From Allolobophora icterica (taxonomy: Eukaryota > Annelida > Clitellata > Crassiclitellata > Lumbricidae), in contig OY744615.1 of assembly GCA_963556255.1 (NCBI GenBank), positions 22,774,716 through 22,838,715 of the forward strand: a stretch of DNA of 64,000 nucleotides. The letters are read 5' to 3'. The notes beneath the pieces were generated by a model. It saw only the letters and a program-made list of their open reading frames with translations, was not told the origin of the DNA and made no database searches. A program made the translations under genes and the position numbers. Every line of letters begins with the position of its first letter. Position 1 is the first letter of the stretch. This document shows, one piece after another, positions 54,579 to 64,000 of this stretch.

Positions 54579-54776
54579 ATGGTAAAGATTATTGTAAGTT
54601 TTGCAGTGGTATCTACAGTCCACCAATGTCTTCAAAATGCCGCCAAGACATTTTGTAGGCTAATTATTAAATTAGCCTACAACATGGTTATGCACGTCGT
54701 ATTTAAATTAACACATGCAGGGACGTGCAATAGAACTCGGTTAGCGCCTGCGCTGAGTACTAGCGCTTTTCGATGA
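54579..54776 (+). other. Open frame sharing the MVKIIVSFAVVS start
   Basis: It starts MVKIIVSFAVVSTVHQCLQN, then AAKTFCRL, and diverges from the partner at 52543-52827 after about 28 codons. The DNA match covers about 75 bp. 'gtaagttttgcag' is inside, so no splice claim is made. Confidence 0.35.
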
Positions 54777-55452
54777 AAATAAGGAATAACTGCTCGCTAG
54801 CTCACCTATTTACTCACCCACTCTACTCACTCACCAATCTCCCACCCACTTAAACCTATCCACCCAAATCCACTCATAGTAACTCATTCACCTACTACTC
54901 TCTCACCCACTGACATCCACCCTCCCACCCACACCCACCTTCCTGTTCGCTCGCTTGCTAGCTTGCTCACTCACTCGCTCACCCACTCATTCACTCACTC
55001 ACTTATGCCCCAACCGAGGCGAAGGCCTCTCGACTATTTAAGCCTACTAAACAAAATTTGTGATTCTAGTCTTTGATTGGCGCTTTTGTAACCCTCTAAA
55101 AGCCGTCTGCATCATGTCTCTTAGATTTCAATATAAACACGTTCCAATGTCGGCAATTGCCTACGAGTTTGGGAGAACCTCCGGACCAAGGGTTCATATG
55201 GGGCAGTAGCCCCTTGCCTCCCCTTAGAACCGCGTGTGAAAAGTGGCCTGTAAGTTTCTGAGGGGGAGGACAATGGGCATGTGGGTGTCTTTGGACTATA
55301 TCGTGAGACTGTACTCCACTGAAACAGCAGTCACACTGGTCGACGCCTGGCCTTGATAACTAATGCATTCCAAATACACATTCAATTTTCCCTATGACAG
55401 TCAGAAAGGCTGCCAGCACATGAGAATCATATCTCGGTGGTGATGGCTGTCA
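54777..55452. other. Intergenic, C/T-rich
   Basis: 'cactcactcacc'-type low complexity runs from about 54800 to 55010. No gene. Confidence 0.5.
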
Positions 55453-56337
55453 AGGGGTCATTGCATAATTACGTAACGCCGAAAATGACCGTTTTTGACC
55501 CACCCACCCACCCTGTAACGCTTCGTAACGTTTCCCTAGACCCACCCACCCACCCTCCTCAGCGTTACGTAACGCGCCCGGGTGGCGAATCTCTCTAAAG
55601 AATTACACTAAACGGTAGGCCTAACTTCTCAGGTTTAGGCTACCGTGTAGGCCTAATCTATGCCAAAACCAATGGACATCCGGGTCTTGCCCTTCGAATT
55701 CACGGTAAGTAATCGAACATTTATTATTTCTGTTATTTCAAAGTTCGGCAAAAGATACAAGAAACCCCCGACGGAATACAATAATTGTCCGTCCCTTAAA
55801 ACAACCTGTCAAAGGCAACTCACATCCAGTTTCTTTTTGAAACTGTCAAATTTCTGGTTTTATGCGAATACAACAACGAAAGTCTTCTCCGAAAACTCAA
55901 CCCACAACAACAGGATTGCGTCCTTAATTTTCGCAGACGAAATTTCACAGTCTAACCAGTTTGGTCAGTCGCCATTGGACCGTATTTTACGGTATTTATA
56001 TACAGAAATAGCCTAGGTCACTCAGTCGCGTTGCTTCATTTTCTGTATGGCTTCGTACGAGAGCCATACAGACAATGAAGCAGCGAACCTTCACAATTTA
56101 TACTATTGCGTGTTTTTAGTTAAGTTTTAAGTCAATGGCACGAAGTTTGAACTTCGATCACATCGTGTCTAAAGTGTCATTCGATGTTAATTTGAAGTTC
56201 GTTATAACTTAACTGTTGGTAAAAGCGTTACGTAACGTTCATCTCCACCCACCCACCCACCCACGTAACGTTTCGTAACGTTTTCAAGGACCCCACCCAC
56301 CCACCCTCGAGCGTTACGTAATTATGCAATGACCCCT
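55453..56337. mobile_element. Non-autonomous DNA element with perfect 27-bp TIRs
   Basis: 55453-55479 and 56311-56337 are exact reverse complements, beginning AGGGGTCATTGCATAATTAC. Inside each end 'cacccacccacccac' and 'gtaacgtttcgtaacgtt' are repeated. A 118-codon open frame in the middle (55660-56016) has no recognisable motif. Confidence 0.88.
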
Positions 56338-57183
56338 GATGGGCGTTGACGTCATTAGTAGGCCGCTCAAATTTTAAACCCAAGACATCGTCAGTGAATT
56401 TAAATTGGCTACCACATAGGCCTACAGGCTTAAAATTAGACTCACCGTTCACTGCAGGCCTACGTCTTTCGTAGAAGACATACACGTAATTACAAACGGC
56501 GAGTGCGCGTTTAATTTACATGACACCTGCCGACGATGCTGGCGCGAAAATGATGTCGTGTTTCATAATTTATAAACAGTCATTTGAATGTTGACATTTA
56601 CCTGTCTCTAAAATTGCATTAATCGTGGCTGTGATTTTCTGGAGCACGTGGCGCCGCCAGGCGTTTGGTGCCTGTGATTCCAACGATTGGACGCCCTGGC
56701 CTCCGCATTCACTCTGCGATAAACTGTTTTTGTGAAAATAAGCCGTAATTATTCTGTGGGTCTATAATACGCCGTTAATCAAATCAGGACGCCGCTTGCC
56801 TGCTTTGATGCATACCTGTTGCTCTGCCAATCGGTGTTGCTGCAACACTTAGGGGCACTATACACAGAGAAACGGTATTATTATTTATGTCAGTGGTCTT
56901 GTTAGAAAGATAATTCTGTTTTTAAATTTTTACTCGATATGTTAAGTTCAAATTTTGTCATATTGGTTAAGCTCCGTTTAGTAGCTCAGCTCTGTATAGA
57001 TTAGTTCATCTATTTTTAAAGATTTATTTGGATCAGTTTAGAGAACAATAATTATTATAGCTACCATTTATAGTTTAGATTAGTTTTAGCTTTATATGCC
57101 GATTTTCATTTGTTAAGGTCAGTGTGTTTTTCTATCGATATGCTTGGATTTATTTCGAGAATAGTTTAGATGGGATTAGGTAG
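56338..57183. other. Intergenic, unrecognised
   Basis: Unique AT-rich sequence with repeated 'agattagttt' words near 57000-57090. Confidence 0.5.
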
Positions 57184-57511
57184 CAGGGGCGGATCCAGGG
57201 GGTCAATCCGGCCATGGCCCCCCATTTGAAAATTTTCTTTATTTACACAGGCGTTTTCTTGGCGTTTTATGATGTTTACACAGGCGTGCCCCCCCCCCCC
57301 CCCGTAGGCGTGGATGAGTAAAGGTACCGTAGACTGAAGACATAAAAAAGGTTAACGACTAAAAAAAAGGTCATCAACTTTTTTGGGAGATGAATTCCCA
57401 AAATGTTTTTCGGTGGTCGGTTGGTAAACTGATTCCTCTCCCAGAAGACGGTTGGTTTGAATGTCACATTTTGCCCCCCCCCCCCTGATTGACCTTCTGG
57501 ATCCGCCCCTG
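57184..57511. mobile_element. hAT-like MITE with perfect 8-bp TSD
   Basis: Ends CAGGGGCGGATCCAG and CTGGATCCGCCCCTG are perfect inverted repeats. Flanks TTAGGTAG on both sides. Confidence 0.93.
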
Positions 57512-57617
57512 TTAGGTAGGACTCTATTTTACGATTTCCGTCTCTGACACTTTCAACAATCTCTTAATTGTACGTTAAGTTTCTAACTTCATCATGGCGT
57601 CCGCACGAATTTTCGTA

Positions 57618-57880
57618 CTTAGTACTTACTTAGTACTTAGTCCTTTCGGTGCAGGTCTGCACATCGGGCGACGCATCTCCTCCACTCTCCTCTGTCCACC
57701 GTAAGCCTCTCCACCTCCTCCCACGTCAGCTTCAGACATCTCAGGTCATCTCTAATTGTCGCCGGCCAGTTCTTTCTCGGCCTTCCTCTTTTCCTTTTCC
57801 CTCCAGCGTCCCAGTTCATCACTTGCTTTGCTCTCCTGCCGTCATCCATGCGGAGGACATACCCCATCCATCTCAATGGA
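57618..57880 (-). mobile_element. LINE 3' end, ORF2 C-terminus
   Basis: The minus strand encodes MRWMGYVLRMDDGRRAKQVM, KRKRGRPRKNWPATIRDDLR and WRRCVARCADLHRKD, typical of the C-terminal tail of LINE ORF2. Past the stop the strand runs into 'actaagtactaagt' repeats, probably the 3' tail. Only the last ~80 codons are present. Confidence 0.75.
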
Positions 57881-59493
57881 TGGGGATTTTCGTAGAGGTT
57901 GCAAAAGTTTTGTGGGGAGGGGCAAAATGACGGCTTGGCGTAGAATAGCTATTCATGAACACAGAACACGTGACACCTTTAAAATAAATAATGGTCAAGA
58001 ACTTTACCTAAATAATTAAGCGTGTTTTCGCATTGAAAGTCGTGTTTGGACTGTTGTAATAATTATAATGATCAAAAGATTTTATTTTTGTAAAATATGT
58101 GCAAAAAGGCCTACCAGGAGTAAATGCCCTTTGCGCCCTCTCCGGACGCCCATGAACTTAATGTGTTGCATTGCTTTAAATAGACACGAGTTTGCCTCCA
58201 GATATGGCGCACAAAATCGTGCACTGATTTAGATGAAGCGTGTTTAGATATTAGTTACAAGAATAGCGTATCGAGTTTTCTGTGGGTGCATGTCAAATTT
58301 GGTCTAGATCATTCTGAAGATCAAGTGATTGGAAAAGGGCTTTCATAGACTAGGAGACATCAGCGAACATAAAAACAAACACACACAATGAATTATTATG
58401 GCCTTATGTACAGATTCACAATTAACATTCGTACGTATTAGTCTGAATCGAATGAGTAGGCCTATTAGTCCGGATCGGACGTCCGTTTTGGCGATCTTAT
58501 CAAACAGATCGAGCAGCCCAGTTCTTCTAAACCCTCGCTACATTAAATTAGTGTCCTTTTGTTTGGATTGCTGTCGTAGAAAGATACTTCGAGTCGAAGA
58601 CAAGGCTCGAAGCTAATGTTTATATAAGCGCACGTATTAATTGCCAATAAACCGAGCTGAGTCAGTGCCGTCTTAAGGCATGGGCACGCTGGGCAATCGC
58701 CAAGGGCCCCACGATTCTATATTGGTTTTACGTTAGGCCTAAGGTTGTTTCTGTTAACTGTCCATAATTTTAAGTTCAGTTGTCATTACAGTCACGATTA
58801 ACATACTTTATAGACGATAGTACCGAGCATTGCCCTTTGTTGATCCGATTGAATGTTCATTTCCCTTTCTTTTCTATATTTTGTTGTTCCTGGTTGCGGT
58901 ATGACCACCAGTTTACCCAATAAACGAATATATATATATACAACATAGGTTCAAGGTGATTTGCTGTACGATGAGCGATATTCGGGAAATGTTTAATACT
59001 CCTAAAAAGCGAGCAAGAAATAGGCCCTACAGAAGATTCTGTGCTTTTAGGTCCAGCTTCACAGATGAGCTTTCTGCACAAATTTCACGGGCATCGGTAG
59101 CCTAACTTCACAGACTACGAGTAGCTAGATCACTGGTTAATCACCGTTAATGGATGGGGTCCTACTCGAATCCCTGAAACGCGATTCCCTGAAAGTGGTG
59201 AAAATTAAACACTTTCCGAATTCCCGAAAACAAATTTTCTACCAAGCGTTCGAATCCTGAAAACTAGTATGAACTCGACAGCCAGTATTCTGAATACTAT
59301 CTATTCGAAAATATCTCTAACATTTAGATACCAGCAAATAAATCAGTTTTAACTTTGGAAATAGATTTCGGGATCCGGCGGAAGTTCTATTTTGGGCATT
59401 GAGGTTTCGGGGATTGGCTACGCACCCCAATCGATACCAATCGATCGGGTTAAAATTGGGGTGAACCGGGGTCACAGACTCAGTCGGTAGGGC
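57881..59493. other. Intergenic, unrecognised
   Basis: CAGTGCCGTCTTAAGGC at 58664 looks like a lone hAT-type left end, but no partner was found. A 44-codon basic frame at 58971-59105 has no known motif. Confidence 0.45.
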
Positions 59494-59687
59494 CATGGGC
59501 GGCGATCCGGGGGGGGGTAGAAGGGACAAGACCCACCTTTAACAGTGGGGGACACAGTATACAGTTGTCCTACACATTTTGAAGAAACAGCAAAAAAGGT
59601 CAACAAATTTGTTTCACTTTCTTTTTGACCAGACCAGTTCAAAAGTGTCCCATGTCCCCCACCTCTCAAACAAGATCGCCGCCGCTG
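59494..59687. mobile_element. Probable hAT-like MITE
   Basis: Ends CATGGGCGGCGATCC and GATCGCCGCCGCTG. Flanks GGTAGGGC and GGTGCGGC agree at only 6/8. Confidence 0.5.
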
Positions 59688-59929
59688 GGTGCGGCACTGG
59701 CCAGTGCATATTTTAACAGATTTGGACTACTGGGACAAAGTTGGCCACGACAATGCATTTTAGAGCATTTGCTGCCAAATGGAGCCCATTTTAGCCACTT
59801 TAGGCTACATGGGACAAATCTCCCAAACTACTGGGGCAAATCTTAAAACTACTGGGACATTTGTCCCACTAGTCATACAGTTAAAATATGCACTGGCACT
59901 GGCCCTCTATATAGTCGCCGCTGTATAAG

Positions 59930-59933
<4 letters not shown>

Positions 59934-60020
<87 letters not shown>
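59934..60020. repeat. (AT)n microsatellite
   Basis: Over 40 'at' repeats. Confidence 0.95.
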
Positions 60021-60025
<5 letters not shown>

Positions 60026-60146
60026 TAGTCGATATCACAAGTTCTCGACACATATGTTCTATTACAAATTACATCATACATACTACATAGGCTACTATTA
60101 TAAAATACCTTTGGTCTCGGCATCAACTGATCGTTGCTCCAAAGTA

Positions 60147-61364
60147 GGGGTCGTCCATAAATGACGTCATGCGATTTTTGCCGATTTTTTTACCACACCC
60201 TTCGTCAGGAATCGTCACAGTCACAAAAAGTAACCCCCCTCAAAAATGACGTCAGAAAGCTCTGCCTCAAGACCAAATTTCCATTTTGATAATAAAACAT
60301 GTTGCAATTCACATTTATTGTCATTCTAATTACTACTAATATGGCGCTGCACTCTAACGTCGTAATGAGAAAGTCATGTATTTAAAAAAGAGGCATTGGA
60401 AAGCTGAAATTAGCATAAAATTAACTTGAAGATATTAATCGTATAACCAATTACTACAGATATTCAGAATATTGTTATGATATTCTGAACATCTATATTA
60501 TTGATTAGACGATGGATGTTTCGAAGTGCAAAGTGATAACTATTAAAAAGTACTTGAAACCTTGTAGTAGAACGAAGCAATTAAATGGAGAGAGTACATC
60601 ATTATATAGCAATCACATATTCATTCCACAGAATGAAAAGCTCTGGTAGAATCATTAGAATTAAAATGTTTAATAACAATGATTAAAAAAATTTACAAAA
60701 TGTATGCTTCTCCATTCTCCCATGGCGAAGCAAAATGCTCCATCAATATACAGACAGCATGAATCTCTTCATCCTGTGAAATGGATATTCCATTTAGATC
60801 AAGCTCTTATTCGTCTATCCAATCTGCACTCTTCATTTTCATTACCCTTTTCTTCGTTCGTGATTACAACCATCAAGCGTTTTTAAAGTAGGCCCTAGGC
60901 CTACTGTTTAAAAAATTATTTAGTTGCAGGCCTACTTCCATTTTTTCCTTCCTGACGGAGTATGTTATCAAAAGTGAACATATATTTCAAACCATAAATA
61001 TTATACTAAATTACTAGATCACTCATCAGTCCTAGGCTATTGACATTTAGTGATTAGAGATAAATTTATTTATTTAATATTGTTATGAATAAAATCTGAC
61101 ATGACCATAAATATAAATATTTAAATAATCAAAAAATTAATAAAGACAGTGACTGTATAATTATTATTTATTTAAATAATACAAAAATTAATAATGAAAG
61201 TGACTCAAAATTAGTGTTGTTATTATTAAATTTAATTGTTGTTAAATTTAATTACGTAGACCCGAAGTGGAGTCACATTTATCAAAACCCCCTCGCGTCA
61301 CACATCGTCAAATTTCTGACCCCCTCACTCCACTAGGTGCATGACGTCATTTATGGACGGTCCC
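60147..61364. mobile_element. 1.2-kb non-autonomous DNA element, TA target
   Basis: Ends GGGGTCGTCCATAAATGACG and CGTCATTTATGGACGGTCCC are inverted repeats, longer in total (about 26 bp, through TGACGTCATGC). Both are flanked by TA. The AT-rich interior has only short frames. In both ends 'tgacgtca' recurs. Confidence 0.8.
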
Positions 61365-62515
61365 TAGGCTTAAGTCTAGGTCAAACGATTTATTTAGCGT
61401 CTTTAAAACCGCTCACAAGTACTGTATTTATTGGCCATCTAACTGCATTGAGAAAGGTGAAATTTGAGGTAGGCCTAATTAGAGAATTACGTTGAGCGGA
61501 ATAGAAATTAAAGTCCAACTCACGAGCCGTTTGAGAACACTCTACAAAAGAAGGTAGTCTGGACCAGCGGAAGAAGGAAGGCCCTTAATTCTCATACAAT
61601 TCACACCCTGACTAGACCTAAATACGGTCTTTGGCCTGGCCCAGTGTTCCTCGAATCGCCTAATAATTTAAAGTTTTTAAATCGAAGGTTTTCTCTTTAT
61701 GTAAATATTTCTGATCGGACGTGAATATGGCTATCATGTAACGTGATGCCGCATTCGTTATTTACTCGCTTGTCTTTGCTACGCTTTGTTATTGCCTGCG
61801 TCGGTGATTAATTGAAATGCGGTTTCGTCGGAAGAAAGATAGCAGTTTAAACTATCTCCATTTGCATAAAAGTCATTTCTCTTCTATAGCTGTTTCATTC
61901 GTACGTACTAGAAAATGGGAAACGAATCAGGAGAAAGAAAGCGCAAACAACACCGCGCGACACAAAGCTTTACGATTTGATCGTCAATCTTTCTATATCG
62001 ATCCGCCATTTCCGCTAACCTAGCAGCGGATCGCGTGGTCGGTCTGACGTGCCAACCGCTCGCAAGTCGCCAATTTTCGCGTAACGTGACAAGCGCTTAG
62101 CATGCGAATGCCTTTCACTCAGGGCGGGATGAATGAGTGCAGGACGACATTGACGGAGACAACGTACGGTTTCCTAAATCTTTCATAAAGGACGGACATA
62201 AGAAACGGGGCGAGGAAAGAAAATATTTTGTGTAGGAGTTTTGGAAAACTGTCGCTGATGCAGTGAAACATGGTCTGCGAGTTCACTGTGAACGAAACGC
62301 CGTTTGTTTAGGCTCTGTTATATGATCGTCATTTCTGTCTCGTTGGACCACATGGGAGACGACCAAACTAACAGTGTGACAGCAAATCCTCTGATCAGCC
62401 ACTGATGACATAGGTTCACAACTGGGCGTTTGAAATCAATACCACCGCACCTGCCTACAATGACCATAAATACAATGTCACAGCTTCTGAATGTAGGCCT
62501 GTTGCCATAGGCGTA
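61365..62515. other. Intergenic, unrecognised
   Basis: Nothing beyond short frames. Confidence 0.5.
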
Positions 62516-62600
62516 TTTTCGGAGTGTATACGAGGGGTACCAGTATCCCCACGTTTGGACTGGGGTAGGCCTACCGTACTCCCACTCATTTGTACCGTAA
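62516..62600. mobile_element. hAT-like MITE family 2 fragment, inverted
   Basis: CATAGGCGTATTTTCGGAG and 'tatacgaggggtaccagtatcccc' are the inverted counterpart of the right part of 9120-9434. The far end is lost. Confidence 0.55.
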
Positions 62601-62755
62601 ACAATGCCCGTTAGGTTTATTATGAGCAAGTGCTAGCTATTGTTCAAACACCTTTTATACTATGAGCGAAATCATTTTTACGCGATCTGCCAGAGGGTGT
62701 CGCAACAATACCCTCGCATTTGCATTTTCGATCAGCTATGGGTCTAGAATAGAGT

Positions 62756-62786
62756 ATGTATGTAAGTATGCATGTATGTATGTATG

Positions 62787-62817
<31 letters not shown>

Positions 62818-62820
62818 GTA
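62756..62820. repeat. (TGTA)n microsatellite
   Basis: About fifteen 'tatg' repeats directly before the minisatellite at 62832. Confidence 0.93.
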
Positions 62821-62831
62821 GTGTATATTAG

Positions 62832-63075
62832 ACGTCTGACGGAGCAGTCCCCCAAAACCATAGACGGCTGACGGAGCAGTCCCCCAAAACCATAGACGGC
62901 TGACGGAGCAGTCCCCCAAAACCATAGACGGCTGACGGAGCAGTCCCCCAAAACCATAGACGGCTGACGGAGCAGGCCTCCAAAACCATAGACGGCTGAC
63001 GGAGCAGTCCACCAAAACCATAGACGGCTGACGGAGCAGTCGCTAAAATCATAGGACGTCTGACGGAGCAGCCCC
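62832..63075. repeat. ~29-bp minisatellite
   Basis: About eight copies of 'gacggctgacggagcagtcc' plus 'cccaaaaccata'. Confidence 0.92.
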
Positions 63076-63145
63076 ACATTTTTAAGACAGAATATGAATT
63101 ATAATTATTAATTATGATTATGATTATGAACATCACACATCAAAC

Positions 63146-63452
<307 letters not shown>

Positions 63453-64000
63453 ACGTTTTGAACTCTGCCTTACTCACTCAAAATCTGTTATCAGAAATGG
63501 ACTCTGCACTTTAGACACATCTTGCGTTCCACAGAAGGGCTCTAAGAGGTGTTTATCCAAAAAGACAATGGAACTATACCCATGCTTGGCCACGCACACA
63601 ACTCATATGTCATGTTGAAGCAATCATTCCAATTAGCATATTCAGTTGGATTGAGAGGTTACATATAAAACTTAGGAATTCCAAGTTGTATGAGGGATTT
63701 CTACAGTAAAATGTCCACTTTTAGCGTGTGATGATGCACGATGTGTAAGCTTTCAAGCTAAAATGACAACGGATATGTTACAAAGATGTGCAATACATTG
63801 CAAACAGGCATCTCTTGACGTCTAGGGACTGCTGGGAAGAGAGAGTTTATGTAGCAAAATTACAAGTTTTGAGAATGCACAGACGCATATGAGGAGAGAA
63901 ACGTATGTCTTTTAGGGTGTGAGGAGAGCTAGTATGAAGGTTTGCACAGTAAAATGTGAGCTTTTGAGTTGCATGAGTGCTTGTGATAGTGATTTCTATA
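63453..64000. other. Intergenic, unrecognised, window edge
   Basis: Nothing recognised. Confidence 0.5.

Noticed and set aside
58971..59105. 44-codon basic frame as a second exon of the luqin-like gene
   Set aside because: It has one Cys rather than two and no acceptor in a fitting phase was identified.
62832..63075. CRISPR-like array (~29-bp repeats)
   Set aside because: Contiguous tandem units without spacers.

Overview
This is a eukaryotic nuclear window with long introns, GT-AG splice sites, dense microsatellites and minisatellites, and many retrotransposon and DNA-transposon remnants. The one peptide-level clue to the organism is a predicted prohormone carrying QHYVWKPQGRFGKR. That resembles the luqin (WRPQGRFamide) peptides of molluscs and annelids, so I infer a lophotrochozoan-type marine invertebrate. 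The inference rests on one short motif and is moderate.

Region 1 (3528-36113, + strand) is a type I, EF-hand-containing diacylglycerol kinase (DGK) gene. I could place 20 coding exons with compatible phases. They give 764 codons in the classic order: recoverin-homology N-terminus, two EF-hands, two C1 zinc fingers, catalytic domain with GGDGT, accessory domain, and stop. The start codon is not found and probably lies on an exon upstream of the window or in the first 3.5 kb. One intron (after exon 16) appears to use a GC donor. The introns hold LINE fragments, tRNA-derived SINEs, hAT-like MITEs and several minisatellite arrays.

Region 2 (about 36.5-45.1 kb) is repeat-rich 3' flank. It has a LINE tail, a 'cattcactcattcc' minisatellite, and a degenerate satellite of about 275 bp units (38.07-43.14 kb) that is interrupted by a 1.25 kb hAT-like insertion and contains an inverted stretch. 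After these come a LINE reverse-transcriptase remnant and a GC-rich element with ten copies of the hairpin GACTGCTTCGCAGTC.

Region 3 (45.1-64.0 kb) is mostly SINEs, hAT-like MITEs, two foldback elements, a 29-bp minisatellite and microsatellites. The luqin-like exon sits in it at 53721-53906. On both sides of that exon lie copies of two unidentified sequence modules.

The strongest global pattern is at least fourteen short non-autonomous DNA elements whose ends are inverted repeats (mostly CAGNG... or TAGGG...). They are flanked by 8-bp direct repeats, exact or with one mismatch, which is the hAT superfamily signature. Their target duplications date insertions relative to older repeats. I see no ribosomal RNA, stand-alone tRNA gene, CRISPR array or bacterial-type operon.
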